This document shows positions 26,201 through 32,380 of a stretch of DNA of 39,044 nucleotides, piece after piece (position 1 is the first letter of the stretch; each line of letters starts with the position of its first letter). The DNA comes from Bacteroidota bacterium (GTDB lineage Bacteria > Bacteroidota > Bacteroidia > M30B66), in contig CANHIS010000026.1 of assembly GCA_947460255.1 (NCBI GenBank), positions 1-39,044 on the forward strand, given 5' to 3'. Both the position numbers and the translations under genes were made by a program. Under the pieces are notes generated by a model, which had not been told where the DNA came from, searched no databases, and was given only the letters and a program-made list of their open reading frames with translations.

Positions 26201-27073
26201 TCCGTTGATAAAAATGGTAATCCTGATGGAAGCGGTAACGGTATGGGTTGGTTCCCTGGTTACGCAATCAATGTTGAAACTGGAGAAAGATTAAACATTG
26301 CTTTTGGTGAATCATCTCGTTTGGCTCAAGATAACGGTAGAGATATGATTTTCAATCCTTCTCCACGATCAATCTTGTTCAACAACGGTATTCTTCAGAA
26401 CATCCTTGGTGGTAAACACTTTATTTATGTGTTTAACCACTCTGCAAATTCTGCTAATGATATGCCTCGTTACGATGAAGGAAACTTCATTAAAGGACAA
26501 ATTGAGGCAGCTACTTCTGCTGGTAAGCGTCGTGTCTTCCAAGATTGTATTTGGACCGGTGTGCCTATTGGTGTTGCAACACAAAGCTTACTCGCTACAG
26601 AGTTAAACATCAAATTGCGTGTTGGTCGTCCGTATGAAGCGAACTACAATGCCTCAGAATCTGCTGCTGCTCCAATCAACGATAACAATCCAGTTTATCG
26701 TTTTAACACAGCTGAGATTTTTGCAAGGAAGCAAAATCCTGATGCTGCTGTTAGTGCACTTGACCTAATCAACGTGGTTCCTAATCCTTACTACGCATAC
26801 TCAGGTTATGAAACTGGTCAGTTAGACAACCGTGTGAAAATTACCAACTTGCCGCAAGATTGTAAGATCTCTATCTATACAGCGAATGGAACTTTGGTGC
26901 GGGTTTTCGATAAAGGAGATCCTAAAACATCGCTTGATTGGGATCTTAAAAACCAAACTGGAATTACTATTTCCAGTGGAATTTATATCATCCATGTAAA
27001 TGTACCGGGTGTTGGTGAAAAGGTTGTGAAATGGTTCGGTGTTCTTCGTCCAATCGATCTAGATACTTTCTGA
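23258..27073 (+). CDS. Large T9SS-type surface protein of the receptor operon
   Basis: A 1271-residue protein with a signal peptide at the start (MKLRIYIFALISLLSLQLIS). I do not recognise its enzymatic or binding domains. The central part is rich in Asp/Gly/Asn turns, for example FIDLNGDGEYDPSFRDTAG and YVGCDVGRGLGYTYNGDADD, which look like calcium-binding or thrombospondin-type-3-like loops. The C-terminal about 100 residues begin INVVPNPYYAYSGYE and contain GIYIIHVNVPG-like strands of a T9SS sorting domain, although a tail RPIDLDTF follows. It lies between the receptor and the PorV-like gene with gaps of 26 and 29 bases, so all three are likely one transcript. Surface display or release via T9SS is inferred; its function is unknown. 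Confidence 0.85.
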   Translation: MKLRIYIFALISLLSLQLISRENLGLNGGRIAAPKGPKSAAAACAPGSGRTDLDLNNVRALIFTAGDMWWDLNTAAKYEVPKGSNRHSAFASALWIGGVDNGGNLKVAAMTYRQTGNDFWPGPLKLEDASVTSDVCLAYDRHWKITKKEVEEYVLGITPAPTEAIETWPGNGDAANGYPFQLAPFIDLNGDGEYDPSFRDTAGIPEHPAYDISGDLGCEAKLFGDQTIWWVFNDKGNIHSETGGFPIGLEIRAQAFSFATNNALNNMTFYSYEIINRSTFSVLQTYFGQWVDSDVGNYQDDYVGCDVGRGLGYTYNGDADDEGAFGYGLNPPAFGLDFFEGPFMDADSLDGNPDPCVEPKAINGLGFGDGIVDNERIGMSKFVYYDNNFTILGNPEDAQDIYNYLRGRWKDGTQMVYNGSNGYGAGTPTNFIFPGDSDPLGVGQIVDGVSTNCLPQAPWDEATAGNAPFDRRFLQSAGPFSLAPGAVNTITVGAVWARASNGGPAQSVELLRVVDDDAQALFDNCFAIINGPDAPATKVVELDKEIILLFGNPNTSTVINYRDTTAIPGFGDVAYAFQGYQIFQLKDLTVTVNDLKDPNRARLVAQCDIEDSVSQVINRNFDVNLEENVPVEEVNGENEGLRNSFRITTDQFATGDNRLVNHKTYYYLVLSYAVADKDPSTFNESYLAGRRTQGSSTLQVYTAIPHINSPEFGGSVIQASYGNQPSLTRIEGRGNGGNTADLTDASIETIHSAPYWMANPVYKVNEAPVNIKVIDPISVPEGDFEFRLNGITDSDGWALIHKGDTVSSFSTLGSPIEQVIQEWGLSLEVKQVVRPGEDVVNGNGYITGSSEFSDNTKRWLTFLQDEEGCENAANWIRSGISTNPDDATCDDVLGLDSLQFYEKVLGGTWAPFALVNRNLDGPAYSTSSIIQTLATLRKTQSVNIVITPDKSKWSRCPVFETNDDANFSEGGAEKLDLRAAPSVDKNGNPDGSGNGMGWFPGYAINVETGERLNIAFGESSRLAQDNGRDMIFNPSPRSILFNNGILQNILGGKHFIYVFNHSANSANDMPRYDEGNFIKGQIEAATSAGKRRVFQDCIWTGVPIGVATQSLLATELNIKLRVGRPYEANYNASESAAAPINDNNPVYRFNTAEIFARKQNPDAAVSALDLINVVPNPYYAYSGYETGQLDNRVKITNLPQDCKISIYTANGTLVRVFDKGDPKTSLDWDLKNQTGITISSGIYIIHVNVPGVGEKVVKWFGVLRPIDLDTF

Positions 27074-27102
27074 TGCTACACAGGTTTAACACACAAGGAA
27101 AA

Positions 27103-28182
27103 ATGAACAACCTATATAAATCCCTGCTCTGCTTATCTGCCGGTGTATTGATTTCATCAGCTAGCCTATTTGCAGGAAATGAAGACAGAATTGGTCAGTC
27201 TGGAGCAAACGACCTACTCATTAACCCATTTGCAAGAAGCTCAGGTTGGGCTGGGGCAAACACTTCCATGGCCAAAGGTTTAGAAGCTCAATTTCTAAAT
27301 GTTGCTGGAACTGCCTTCACCAAGAAAACTGAAGTGATGTTTGCTTACACCAGTTGGTTAGGTGGATCAGGCATCAATATCAATGCATTTGGTATTACAC
27401 AAGCAGTCGGCAAAGAGAAATCTGGAACAATCGGACTAAGCGTAATGTCGATGAATTTTGGTGAAATCGATGTAACTACTGTCGATATTCCAGAAGGTGG
27501 AATTGGAACTTTTTCTCCGAATTTCACCAACATTGGTCTTTCTTACGCCAAGGAATTTTCGAATTCTATTTATGGTGGAATCACACTTAGAACCATCACT
27601 CAATCTATCTCGGATTTAAGAGGTGCTGGAGTTTGTTTCGATGCTGGTGTTCAATACATCACTGGTAAAAAAGAAAATATCCGTTTTGGTATTTCCTTAA
27701 GAAATGTTGGGCCTCGTATGCGTTTTGGTGGTGATGGTCTCTCATTTAGAGGTACGGTTCCTGCAACAGGAGCGAGCATTACAGTTCAACAAAGAACAGA
27801 AGCATTTGAACTTCCTTCTTTATTGAATATCGGTGGTGCTTACATTTTCAAGCTTGCTGAGAAGCATGAACTTACCGCTGCTGCTAATTTCACATCAAAC
27901 TCGTTCTCTCGCGACCAAATCAATGTTGGTTTAGAGTACTCTTTCAACAAGATGTTCATGGTTCGCGGTGGTTACACGCATGAAATTACATCAAGCTCTA
28001 CAAATGCACTTGAAAATGCTGGAATTACTCGTTCATCAGCGTTAACTGGTCCAACGGCAGGTTTCACTTTCGAAACTCCTTTGAGCAAATCATCTAAGTC
28101 AACAGTTTCTGTTGATTACTCTTACAGAGCTACCAACCCTTTCAGCGGTGTTCACACCATAGGGGCGCGTATTAATCTCTGA
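27103..28182 (+). CDS. PorV/PorQ-family outer-membrane barrel protein
   Basis: A 359-residue protein. ATG 27103 gives the signal peptide (MNNLYKSLLCLSAGVLISSA, cleavage near FAGN); the frame extends upstream into the preceding gene but that part is not coding. The sequence FLNVAGTAFTKKTEVMFAYTSWLGG, the alternating strands and the terminal HTIGARINL fit the PorV/PorQ family of FadL-like barrels. PorV is the shuttle that carries T9SS cargo from the translocon to the attachment machinery. This copy is the last gene of the receptor/cargo/PorV-like operon, so it may be dedicated to the adjacent 1271-residue cargo; that is inference. A strong hairpin terminator follows. Confidence 0.85.
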   Translation: MNNLYKSLLCLSAGVLISSASLFAGNEDRIGQSGANDLLINPFARSSGWAGANTSMAKGLEAQFLNVAGTAFTKKTEVMFAYTSWLGGSGININAFGITQAVGKEKSGTIGLSVMSMNFGEIDVTTVDIPEGGIGTFSPNFTNIGLSYAKEFSNSIYGGITLRTITQSISDLRGAGVCFDAGVQYITGKKENIRFGISLRNVGPRMRFGGDGLSFRGTVPATGASITVQQRTEAFELPSLLNIGGAYIFKLAEKHELTAAANFTSNSFSRDQINVGLEYSFNKMFMVRGGYTHEITSSSTNALENAGITRSSALTGPTAGFTFETPLSKSSKSTVSVDYSYRATNPFSGVHTIGARINL

Positions 28183-28231
28183 TAAAATTCAACTTGTTAT
28201 TTTCCGGCAGCTTTCCTAATTTAGCTGTCAC

Positions 28232-28277
28232 AAACGGAAAGACCCTTCGCCTTGAAGGGTCTTTCCGTTTTATTGTC
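28232..28277 (+). terminator. Strong terminator between the receptor operon and greA
   Basis: A perfect 17-bp stem (28232-28248 with 28254-28270) closes a 5-base loop GCCTT and leads into TTTTATT. Its base is only 29 bases before the greA start codon, so it either ends the upstream operon or attenuates greA. Confidence 0.88.
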
Positions 28278-28299
28278 AAATACGATCAAACTTTTTATT

Positions 28300-28773
28300 A
28301 TGTCAAATATCACCTACCTCACCGAAGAAGGAATGAAGAGGCTCCACCAGGAACTCGACCACCTGAGAAGGGTTGAAAGACCTTCTATTTCGATGCAAAT
28401 TGCTGAAGCTCGCGACAAAGGAGACTTATCCGAAAATGCTGAATATGATGCTGCCAAAGAAGCGCAAGGTCTTCTCGAAATGAAGATCTCCAAAATGGAG
28501 GATCTTGTCGCTAACGCACGCCTTATAGATGAATCGAAGCTCGATAACTCCAAAGTGTTAATTCTGTCGAAAGTGAAAATTCGCAACACAATTAACAACG
28601 CCGAAATGTCGTACACGCTGGTTGCTGAAAATGAAGCAGATCTCCGCACCGGTAAAATCTCAATCAGCTCACCTATTGCTAAAGCACTGCTCGGCAAAAA
28701 GGTTGGAGATAAGGTGGAGGCTCAAGTGCCAAACGGAAAAGTAAATCTCGAAATTCTCGACATTAGCCGTTAA
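28300..28773 (+). CDS. greA: Transcription elongation factor GreA
   Basis: Rescues backtracked RNA polymerase by stimulating transcript cleavage. The 157-residue length is usual. ATG 28300 starts the family sequence SNITYLTEEGMKRLHQEL; an earlier in-frame ATG at 28252 falls inside the terminator hairpin and is rejected. The N-terminal coiled coil contains the conserved acidic tip DKGDLSENAEYDAAKEAQG (about residues 41-59), and the C-terminal FKBP-like domain contains ISISSPIAKALLGKKVGD. The HIT gene starts one base after the greA stop, so they form an operon. No canonical -7 box is visible between the terminator and the start codon. Confidence 0.96.
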   Translation: MSNITYLTEEGMKRLHQELDHLRRVERPSISMQIAEARDKGDLSENAEYDAAKEAQGLLEMKISKMEDLVANARLIDESKLDNSKVLILSKVKIRNTINNAEMSYTLVAENEADLRTGKISISSPIAKALLGKKVGDKVEAQVPNGKVNLEILDISR

Positions 28774-28774
28774 T

Positions 28775-29167
28775 ATGCCAAGTATTTTCAGCCGAATCAT
28801 AGCTGGAGAAATTCCAAGTTTTAAAATTGCCGAGAACGATCGTTTCTATGCATTTTTAGATGTTTTCCCTTTGTCGGAAGGCCATACCCTTGTAGTTCCA
28901 AAATTAGAAGTCGATAATCTCTTCGACCTCGAACCTGAACTGTACAAGGAGTTGTTTGCCTTTGCTCAATTGGTAGCCAAAGCAATTAAGCAAGCAGTTC
29001 CTTGCAAGAAGGTTGGTTTATCTGTTGTTGGTTTAGAAGTGCCTCATGCGCACATTCATCTTATTCCAATCAACCAAGTAAACGACATGAATTTTAGTCG
29101 CGAAAAGATTAAGGCAAACGAAGCAGCGCTCCTGGAAATCCAGCAAAAGATTGCTTCTTATCTATAA
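28775..29167 (+). CDS. HIT-family nucleotide hydrolase
   Basis: A 130-residue histidine-triad protein with the catalytic motif HAHIHLIP near residues 91-98. Family members (HINT-like) hydrolyse nucleoside phosphoramidates or dinucleoside polyphosphates in the cytoplasm. The opening MPSIFSRIIAGEIPSFKIAE and the strand LVVPK are characteristic. It follows greA with a one-base gap, so it should be co-transcribed. Its transcription terminator lies beyond the stop, inside the convergent ruvC gene. The exact substrate cannot be told from sequence. Confidence 0.95.
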   Translation: MPSIFSRIIAGEIPSFKIAENDRFYAFLDVFPLSEGHTLVVPKLEVDNLFDLEPELYKELFAFAQLVAKAIKQAVPCKKVGLSVVGLEVPHAHIHLIPINQVNDMNFSREKIKANEAALLEIQQKIASYL

Positions 29168-29170
29168 ATA

Positions 29171-29752
29171 TCAACTCTTTACTCTGTCGGGATGTTGGGC
29201 TGCAAAAGCTCCCCATCCCGACACTTTTTTTGCGCTCTTTACTGGCATTGATGGCTTTTCACCCGCGTCTTTCTGAAAGTAATGACACACTGCAGCCGCC
29301 AAGCCATCGGTTGCATCCATTTTTGCAGGCATATCTTCGTCGGATATCTTGAGAATTCTTTGCAACATCAGAGCAACTTGTTCTTTCGAAGCTGCACCTT
29401 TTCCAGTAATGCTCTGCTTGATTTTTCTAGGCGAATATTCTGAAACAGGAAGGTTTCTGTTCAAAGCAGCAGCCAAAGCAACTCCTTGCGCTCTACCTAG
29501 TTTAAGCATTGACTGCACATTTTTACCAAAGAATGGAGCCTCTGCTGCCACTTCATCAGGTTTCCATTTAACAATCAATTCATCGGTGAACCTAAAAATC
29601 ATGAGCAGCTTTTTGGCATGATCATCGATTTTTTCCATCCGCAGAATTCCCATTTCCAAGAGTTTAATCTGGCGGCCTTGTACAGCAATTAACCCAAAAC
29701 CCATTATGTTCGTTCCGGGATCGATACCTAAAATAATTCTGTCGGTTTGCAT
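29171..29752 (-). CDS. ruvC: Holliday junction resolvase RuvC
   Basis: Endonuclease that cuts Holliday junctions with RuvAB. In the 193-residue protein the active-site acids are the Asp of LGIDPGT (residue 11), the Glu of AAEAPFFGKN (near 70), and the Asp pair in KMDATDGLAAAVCHYF (near 143 and 146). The protein is about 20 residues longer than the Escherichia coli enzyme, with a basic tail ending GAFAAQHPDRVKS. That tail is encoded over the terminator hairpin of the convergent greA-HIT unit. The start ATG at 29752 lies 7 bases after TACCTTTA, a near match to the -7 box. Confidence 0.95.
   Translation of the reverse strand: MQTDRIILGIDPGTNIMGFGLIAVQGRQIKLLEMGILRMEKIDDHAKKLLMIFRFTDELIVKWKPDEVAAEAPFFGKNVQSMLKLGRAQGVALAAALNRNLPVSEYSPRKIKQSITGKGAASKEQVALMLQRILKISDEDMPAKMDATDGLAAAVCHYFQKDAGEKPSMPVKSAKKVSGWGAFAAQHPDRVKS
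29185..29231 (+). terminator. Terminator of the greA-HIT operon embedded in ruvC
   Basis: TGTCGGGATG (29185-29194) pairs perfectly with CATCCCGACA (29214-29223), with further pairing inside, followed by CTTTTTTT (29224-29231). It lies 18 bases after the HIT stop and within the last codons of ruvC on the other strand. Confidence 0.85.
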
Positions 29753-29759
29753 TCTGCGC

Positions 29760-29767
29760 TAAAGGTA
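29760..29767 (-). promoter_or_regulatory. Possible -7 box (TACCTTTA) for ruvC
   Basis: The minus strand reads TACCTTTA, one mismatch from TAnnTTTG, ending 7 bases before the ruvC ATG. It is identical to the box in front of lnt. Confidence 0.35.
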
Positions 29768-29793
29768 AACACGAAAAGCCTAATTTTCGGGCA

Positions 29794-30843
29794 ATGTCTT
29801 CTATTCTCTCTCTTCTACTCCTGTCATTCTCCGGTTTTTTCTTGGTGGTTGGCGGCTTTTTGCGGTTGAAGTTTAGAAAACAGCCCTGCCATTCTACTGA
29901 TAATGAATCGTTAACAGTTGTCTTACCCTTTCGCGATGAAACTGTTTTTCATCAAGCAATACTCCAGCGAATCAAAAGTACGACTCTCAACAATGATGAT
30001 CGATGGATGCTTGTAGACGACGGTTCTCAGGATATTTGGCAGCCTCAATTGCCGAAAAATGTTTCTTTAATCCGCTTAGAAACCCAAGCTGAAGGTTCAA
30101 AGAAACAAGCGCTCACAGCCGCTATCGCCCAAACTGATTCGCCACTTGTTTGCACCACTGATGCAGATGTTTCGAACCATTCACAATGGATTTTTACCAT
30201 GCGATCAGGGTTTAACCTTGAGTCTGATTTGGTTATCGGACCCGTTTTGATGACCAGTAACAGCACTGCCATCGTTTCAAAATTTGCTGCGTTAGAAAGC
30301 CTCGCCTTGCTTTCTGTAACCATGGGCTCTGCAGGAATCGGAATTCCGTTAATGTGCAGTGGCGCAAATTTGATGTTCCGAAGATCTGCTTGGGAAAATG
30401 TTGGAGGTTACATGAAACACATCAACCAAATTTCTGGCGACGATGTGTTGTTGATGCATGATATTTGGATGAATAATCGGCATTCAATCAGCGCCCAAGT
30501 TAATCCTAAAGCACTTGTTAAAACAGCTGCTCCAGAAAGTTGGTTAGCATTTTTCTCCCAACGAAAACGTTGGGCATCCAAGCGTGGTCACTTAAACCAT
30601 TTTAGTAAGATTTTTCTCACGCTTATCTTAGGCTGCTGGGTGGTTTCCCCTTGGTTTTTGTTACTTTTCTCATGGCCAACTTTCTTGGTGCTCATGGTGG
30701 CAGAGTTAGCATGGGTTTCTTGGCTCACAAAATTTTATAAAGTGCAGTTTAACTGGCTGTTGTGGTTGCCGTTCCGCTTGTTTTATCCGTTGCTTTTTTT
30801 GGTTTTACCTTTTTTCCCTCCGGGGAAGTGGAAGCCTGCATAA
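29794..30843 (+). CDS. Family 2 glycosyltransferase, membrane-bound
   Basis: A 349-residue enzyme with one N-terminal and about three C-terminal hydrophobic helices and a cytoplasmic GT-A domain between them. Motifs: LTVVLPFRDE at the first strand, LVDDGSQ, the metal-binding TTDADVSNH (about residues 120-128), GDDVLLMHDIW as the acceptor acid region, and SQRKRWASK as the QxxRW motif of processive or ceramide-glucosyltransferase-like enzymes. It probably transfers sugar to a lipid or polysaccharide at the inner membrane; the acceptor is unknown. It starts 41 bases from the divergent ruvC start. The end GKWKPA lacks a conserved motif. Confidence 0.88.
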   Translation: MSSILSLLLLSFSGFFLVVGGFLRLKFRKQPCHSTDNESLTVVLPFRDETVFHQAILQRIKSTTLNNDDRWMLVDDGSQDIWQPQLPKNVSLIRLETQAEGSKKQALTAAIAQTDSPLVCTTDADVSNHSQWIFTMRSGFNLESDLVIGPVLMTSNSTAIVSKFAALESLALLSVTMGSAGIGIPLMCSGANLMFRRSAWENVGGYMKHINQISGDDVLLMHDIWMNNRHSISAQVNPKALVKTAAPESWLAFFSQRKRWASKRGHLNHFSKIFLTLILGCWVVSPWFLLLFSWPTFLVLMVAELAWVSWLTKFYKVQFNWLLWLPFRLFYPLLFLVLPFFPPGKWKPA

Positions 30844-30862
30844 GGTGATCGCTACCAATCCC

Positions 30863-30870
30863 TATCTTTG
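30863..30870 (+). promoter_or_regulatory. -7 promoter box (TATCTTTG) for the aldehyde dehydrogenase gene
   Basis: A perfect TAnnTTTG match 22 bases before the ATG, in the 49-base gap after the glycosyltransferase gene. No clear -33 TTG is present at the usual distance. Confidence 0.5.
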
Positions 30871-30892
30871 ATTTTCGAAACCTGCAACATTC

Positions 30893-32380
30893 ATGGAGAC
30901 CTCGCAATTACCATCATCGCTACCCACAACAAATTTTGCGATCACTGAAATACTCAATTATATCGGTGATGGTTTGTATGCTCCACAAAGTGGTAAGTGG
31001 ATTTCTAACTTCCATCCTGCCTCTGGCGCAGTGTATGGAAAGATTGCTGAAAGTGGCGCAGATGATGTGCAAGCTGCATTTGAGTGTGCCACGAATGCCT
31101 TTCCGGCCTGGTCAACAAGCACGGCAAAATCTCGTTCAGATTTGATGTTACGTTTGGCGGATTTGATGGATCGAGATTTAGAAATTCTAGCAGCCATCGA
31201 ATCTTACGACAATGGAAAGCCGCTTACTGTTGCCCGAAATGTGGATATTCCGAGAGCCATTTCAAACATCCGTTTTTTTGCTACCGCCATTTTGCACAGC
31301 TCAACCGAAGCGCACGACATGGACGGTTTGGCACTCAATTATACCCTACGTCAGCCAATTGGAGTAGTGGCATGCATTTCTCCGTGGAATCTTCCATTGT
31401 ATCTTTTTACTTGGAAAATTGCACCTGCATTAGCAGCCGGAAATACCGTAATTGCGAAACCTTCGGAAATCACACCTGCATCGGCATTTTATTTTTCAAA
31501 ACTGTGCATTGAAGCGGGATTTCCTGCCGGTGTTCTAAATGTTTTACATGGAACAGGCCCATCTGTTGGCTCACCCTTAGTAAGTCATGCTGGAATTAAG
31601 GCAATTTCTTTCACCGGTGGAACCCAAACTGGTGCCGCCATAGCAGCTGTTGCCGCGCCTAAATTCAAGAAACTGTCGCTGGAATTGGGTGGTAAAAATG
31701 CAACACTTGTTTTTTCCGACTGTAACTTCGAAGAAACAGTTTCCGAAACAGCCCGTGCTGCCTTTTCGAACCAAGGGCAAATCTGTTTATGTGGTTCTAG
31801 AATCTTGATCCAAAGAAGCATTTACGATCAATTCAAACAAGCTTTCGTGGCTAAAGTGAAAGCCCTCAAAGTTGGTGATCCACAAGCTGTTGATTCGAAT
31901 ATTGGTGCAATCGTTTCCGAGCCGCATCTGCTGAAAGTGTTGTCTTACATTGAATTAGCAAAATCAGAAGGCGGAAAATTACTCAGCGGTGGAAACCGAA
32001 TTTATCCCGAAGGATTCGAAAACGGATATTACCTCGAACCTACCATTTTCGAAGGTTTAGATCCATTCTGCCGAACAAATCAGGAGGAGATTTTTGGTCC
32101 AGTAGTTACACTGATTCCATTCGATACGGAAGAGGAGGCGCTGCAATTTGCAAACTGTACACCTTATGGTTTGGCATCTTCTGTATGGACAAGTAACATT
32201 GGAACAGCTCAGCGTGTAGCTTCTAAATTGCAAACCGGCATTGTGTGGATCAACTGTTGGATGCTGCGCGATTTACGTACACCTTTTGGTGGCGTGAAGC
32301 AGAGTGGAGTAGGGCGTGAAGGCGGTTGGGAAGCTTTACGGTTCTTCACCGAAGCGAAAAATGTGTGCATCAAAAGTTGA
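30893..32380 (+). CDS. Aldehyde dehydrogenase, muconic-semialdehyde-dehydrogenase-like
   Basis: A 495-residue NAD(P)-dependent aldehyde dehydrogenase. Catalytic Glu264 lies in LELGGKNAT and catalytic Cys298 in GQICLCGSR; the cofactor region is CISPWNLPLYLFTWKIAPAL with GGTQTG. The C-terminal WMLRDLRTPFGGVKQSGVGR recalls 2-hydroxymuconic or 2-aminomuconic semialdehyde dehydrogenases (ALDH8-like), enzymes of aromatic-ring or kynurenine degradation. No other gene of such a pathway is nearby, so the substrate remains open. The enzyme is probably cytoplasmic and a tetramer. Its stop codon abuts the stop of the convergent recG with no base between. Confidence 0.93.
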   Translation: METSQLPSSLPTTNFAITEILNYIGDGLYAPQSGKWISNFHPASGAVYGKIAESGADDVQAAFECATNAFPAWSTSTAKSRSDLMLRLADLMDRDLEILAAIESYDNGKPLTVARNVDIPRAISNIRFFATAILHSSTEAHDMDGLALNYTLRQPIGVVACISPWNLPLYLFTWKIAPALAAGNTVIAKPSEITPASAFYFSKLCIEAGFPAGVLNVLHGTGPSVGSPLVSHAGIKAISFTGGTQTGAAIAAVAAPKFKKLSLELGGKNATLVFSDCNFEETVSETARAAFSNQGQICLCGSRILIQRSIYDQFKQAFVAKVKALKVGDPQAVDSNIGAIVSEPHLLKVLSYIELAKSEGGKLLSGGNRIYPEGFENGYYLEPTIFEGLDPFCRTNQEEIFGPVVTLIPFDTEEEALQFANCTPYGLASSVWTSNIGTAQRVASKLQTGIVWINCWMLRDLRTPFGGVKQSGVGREGGWEALRFFTEAKNVCIKS

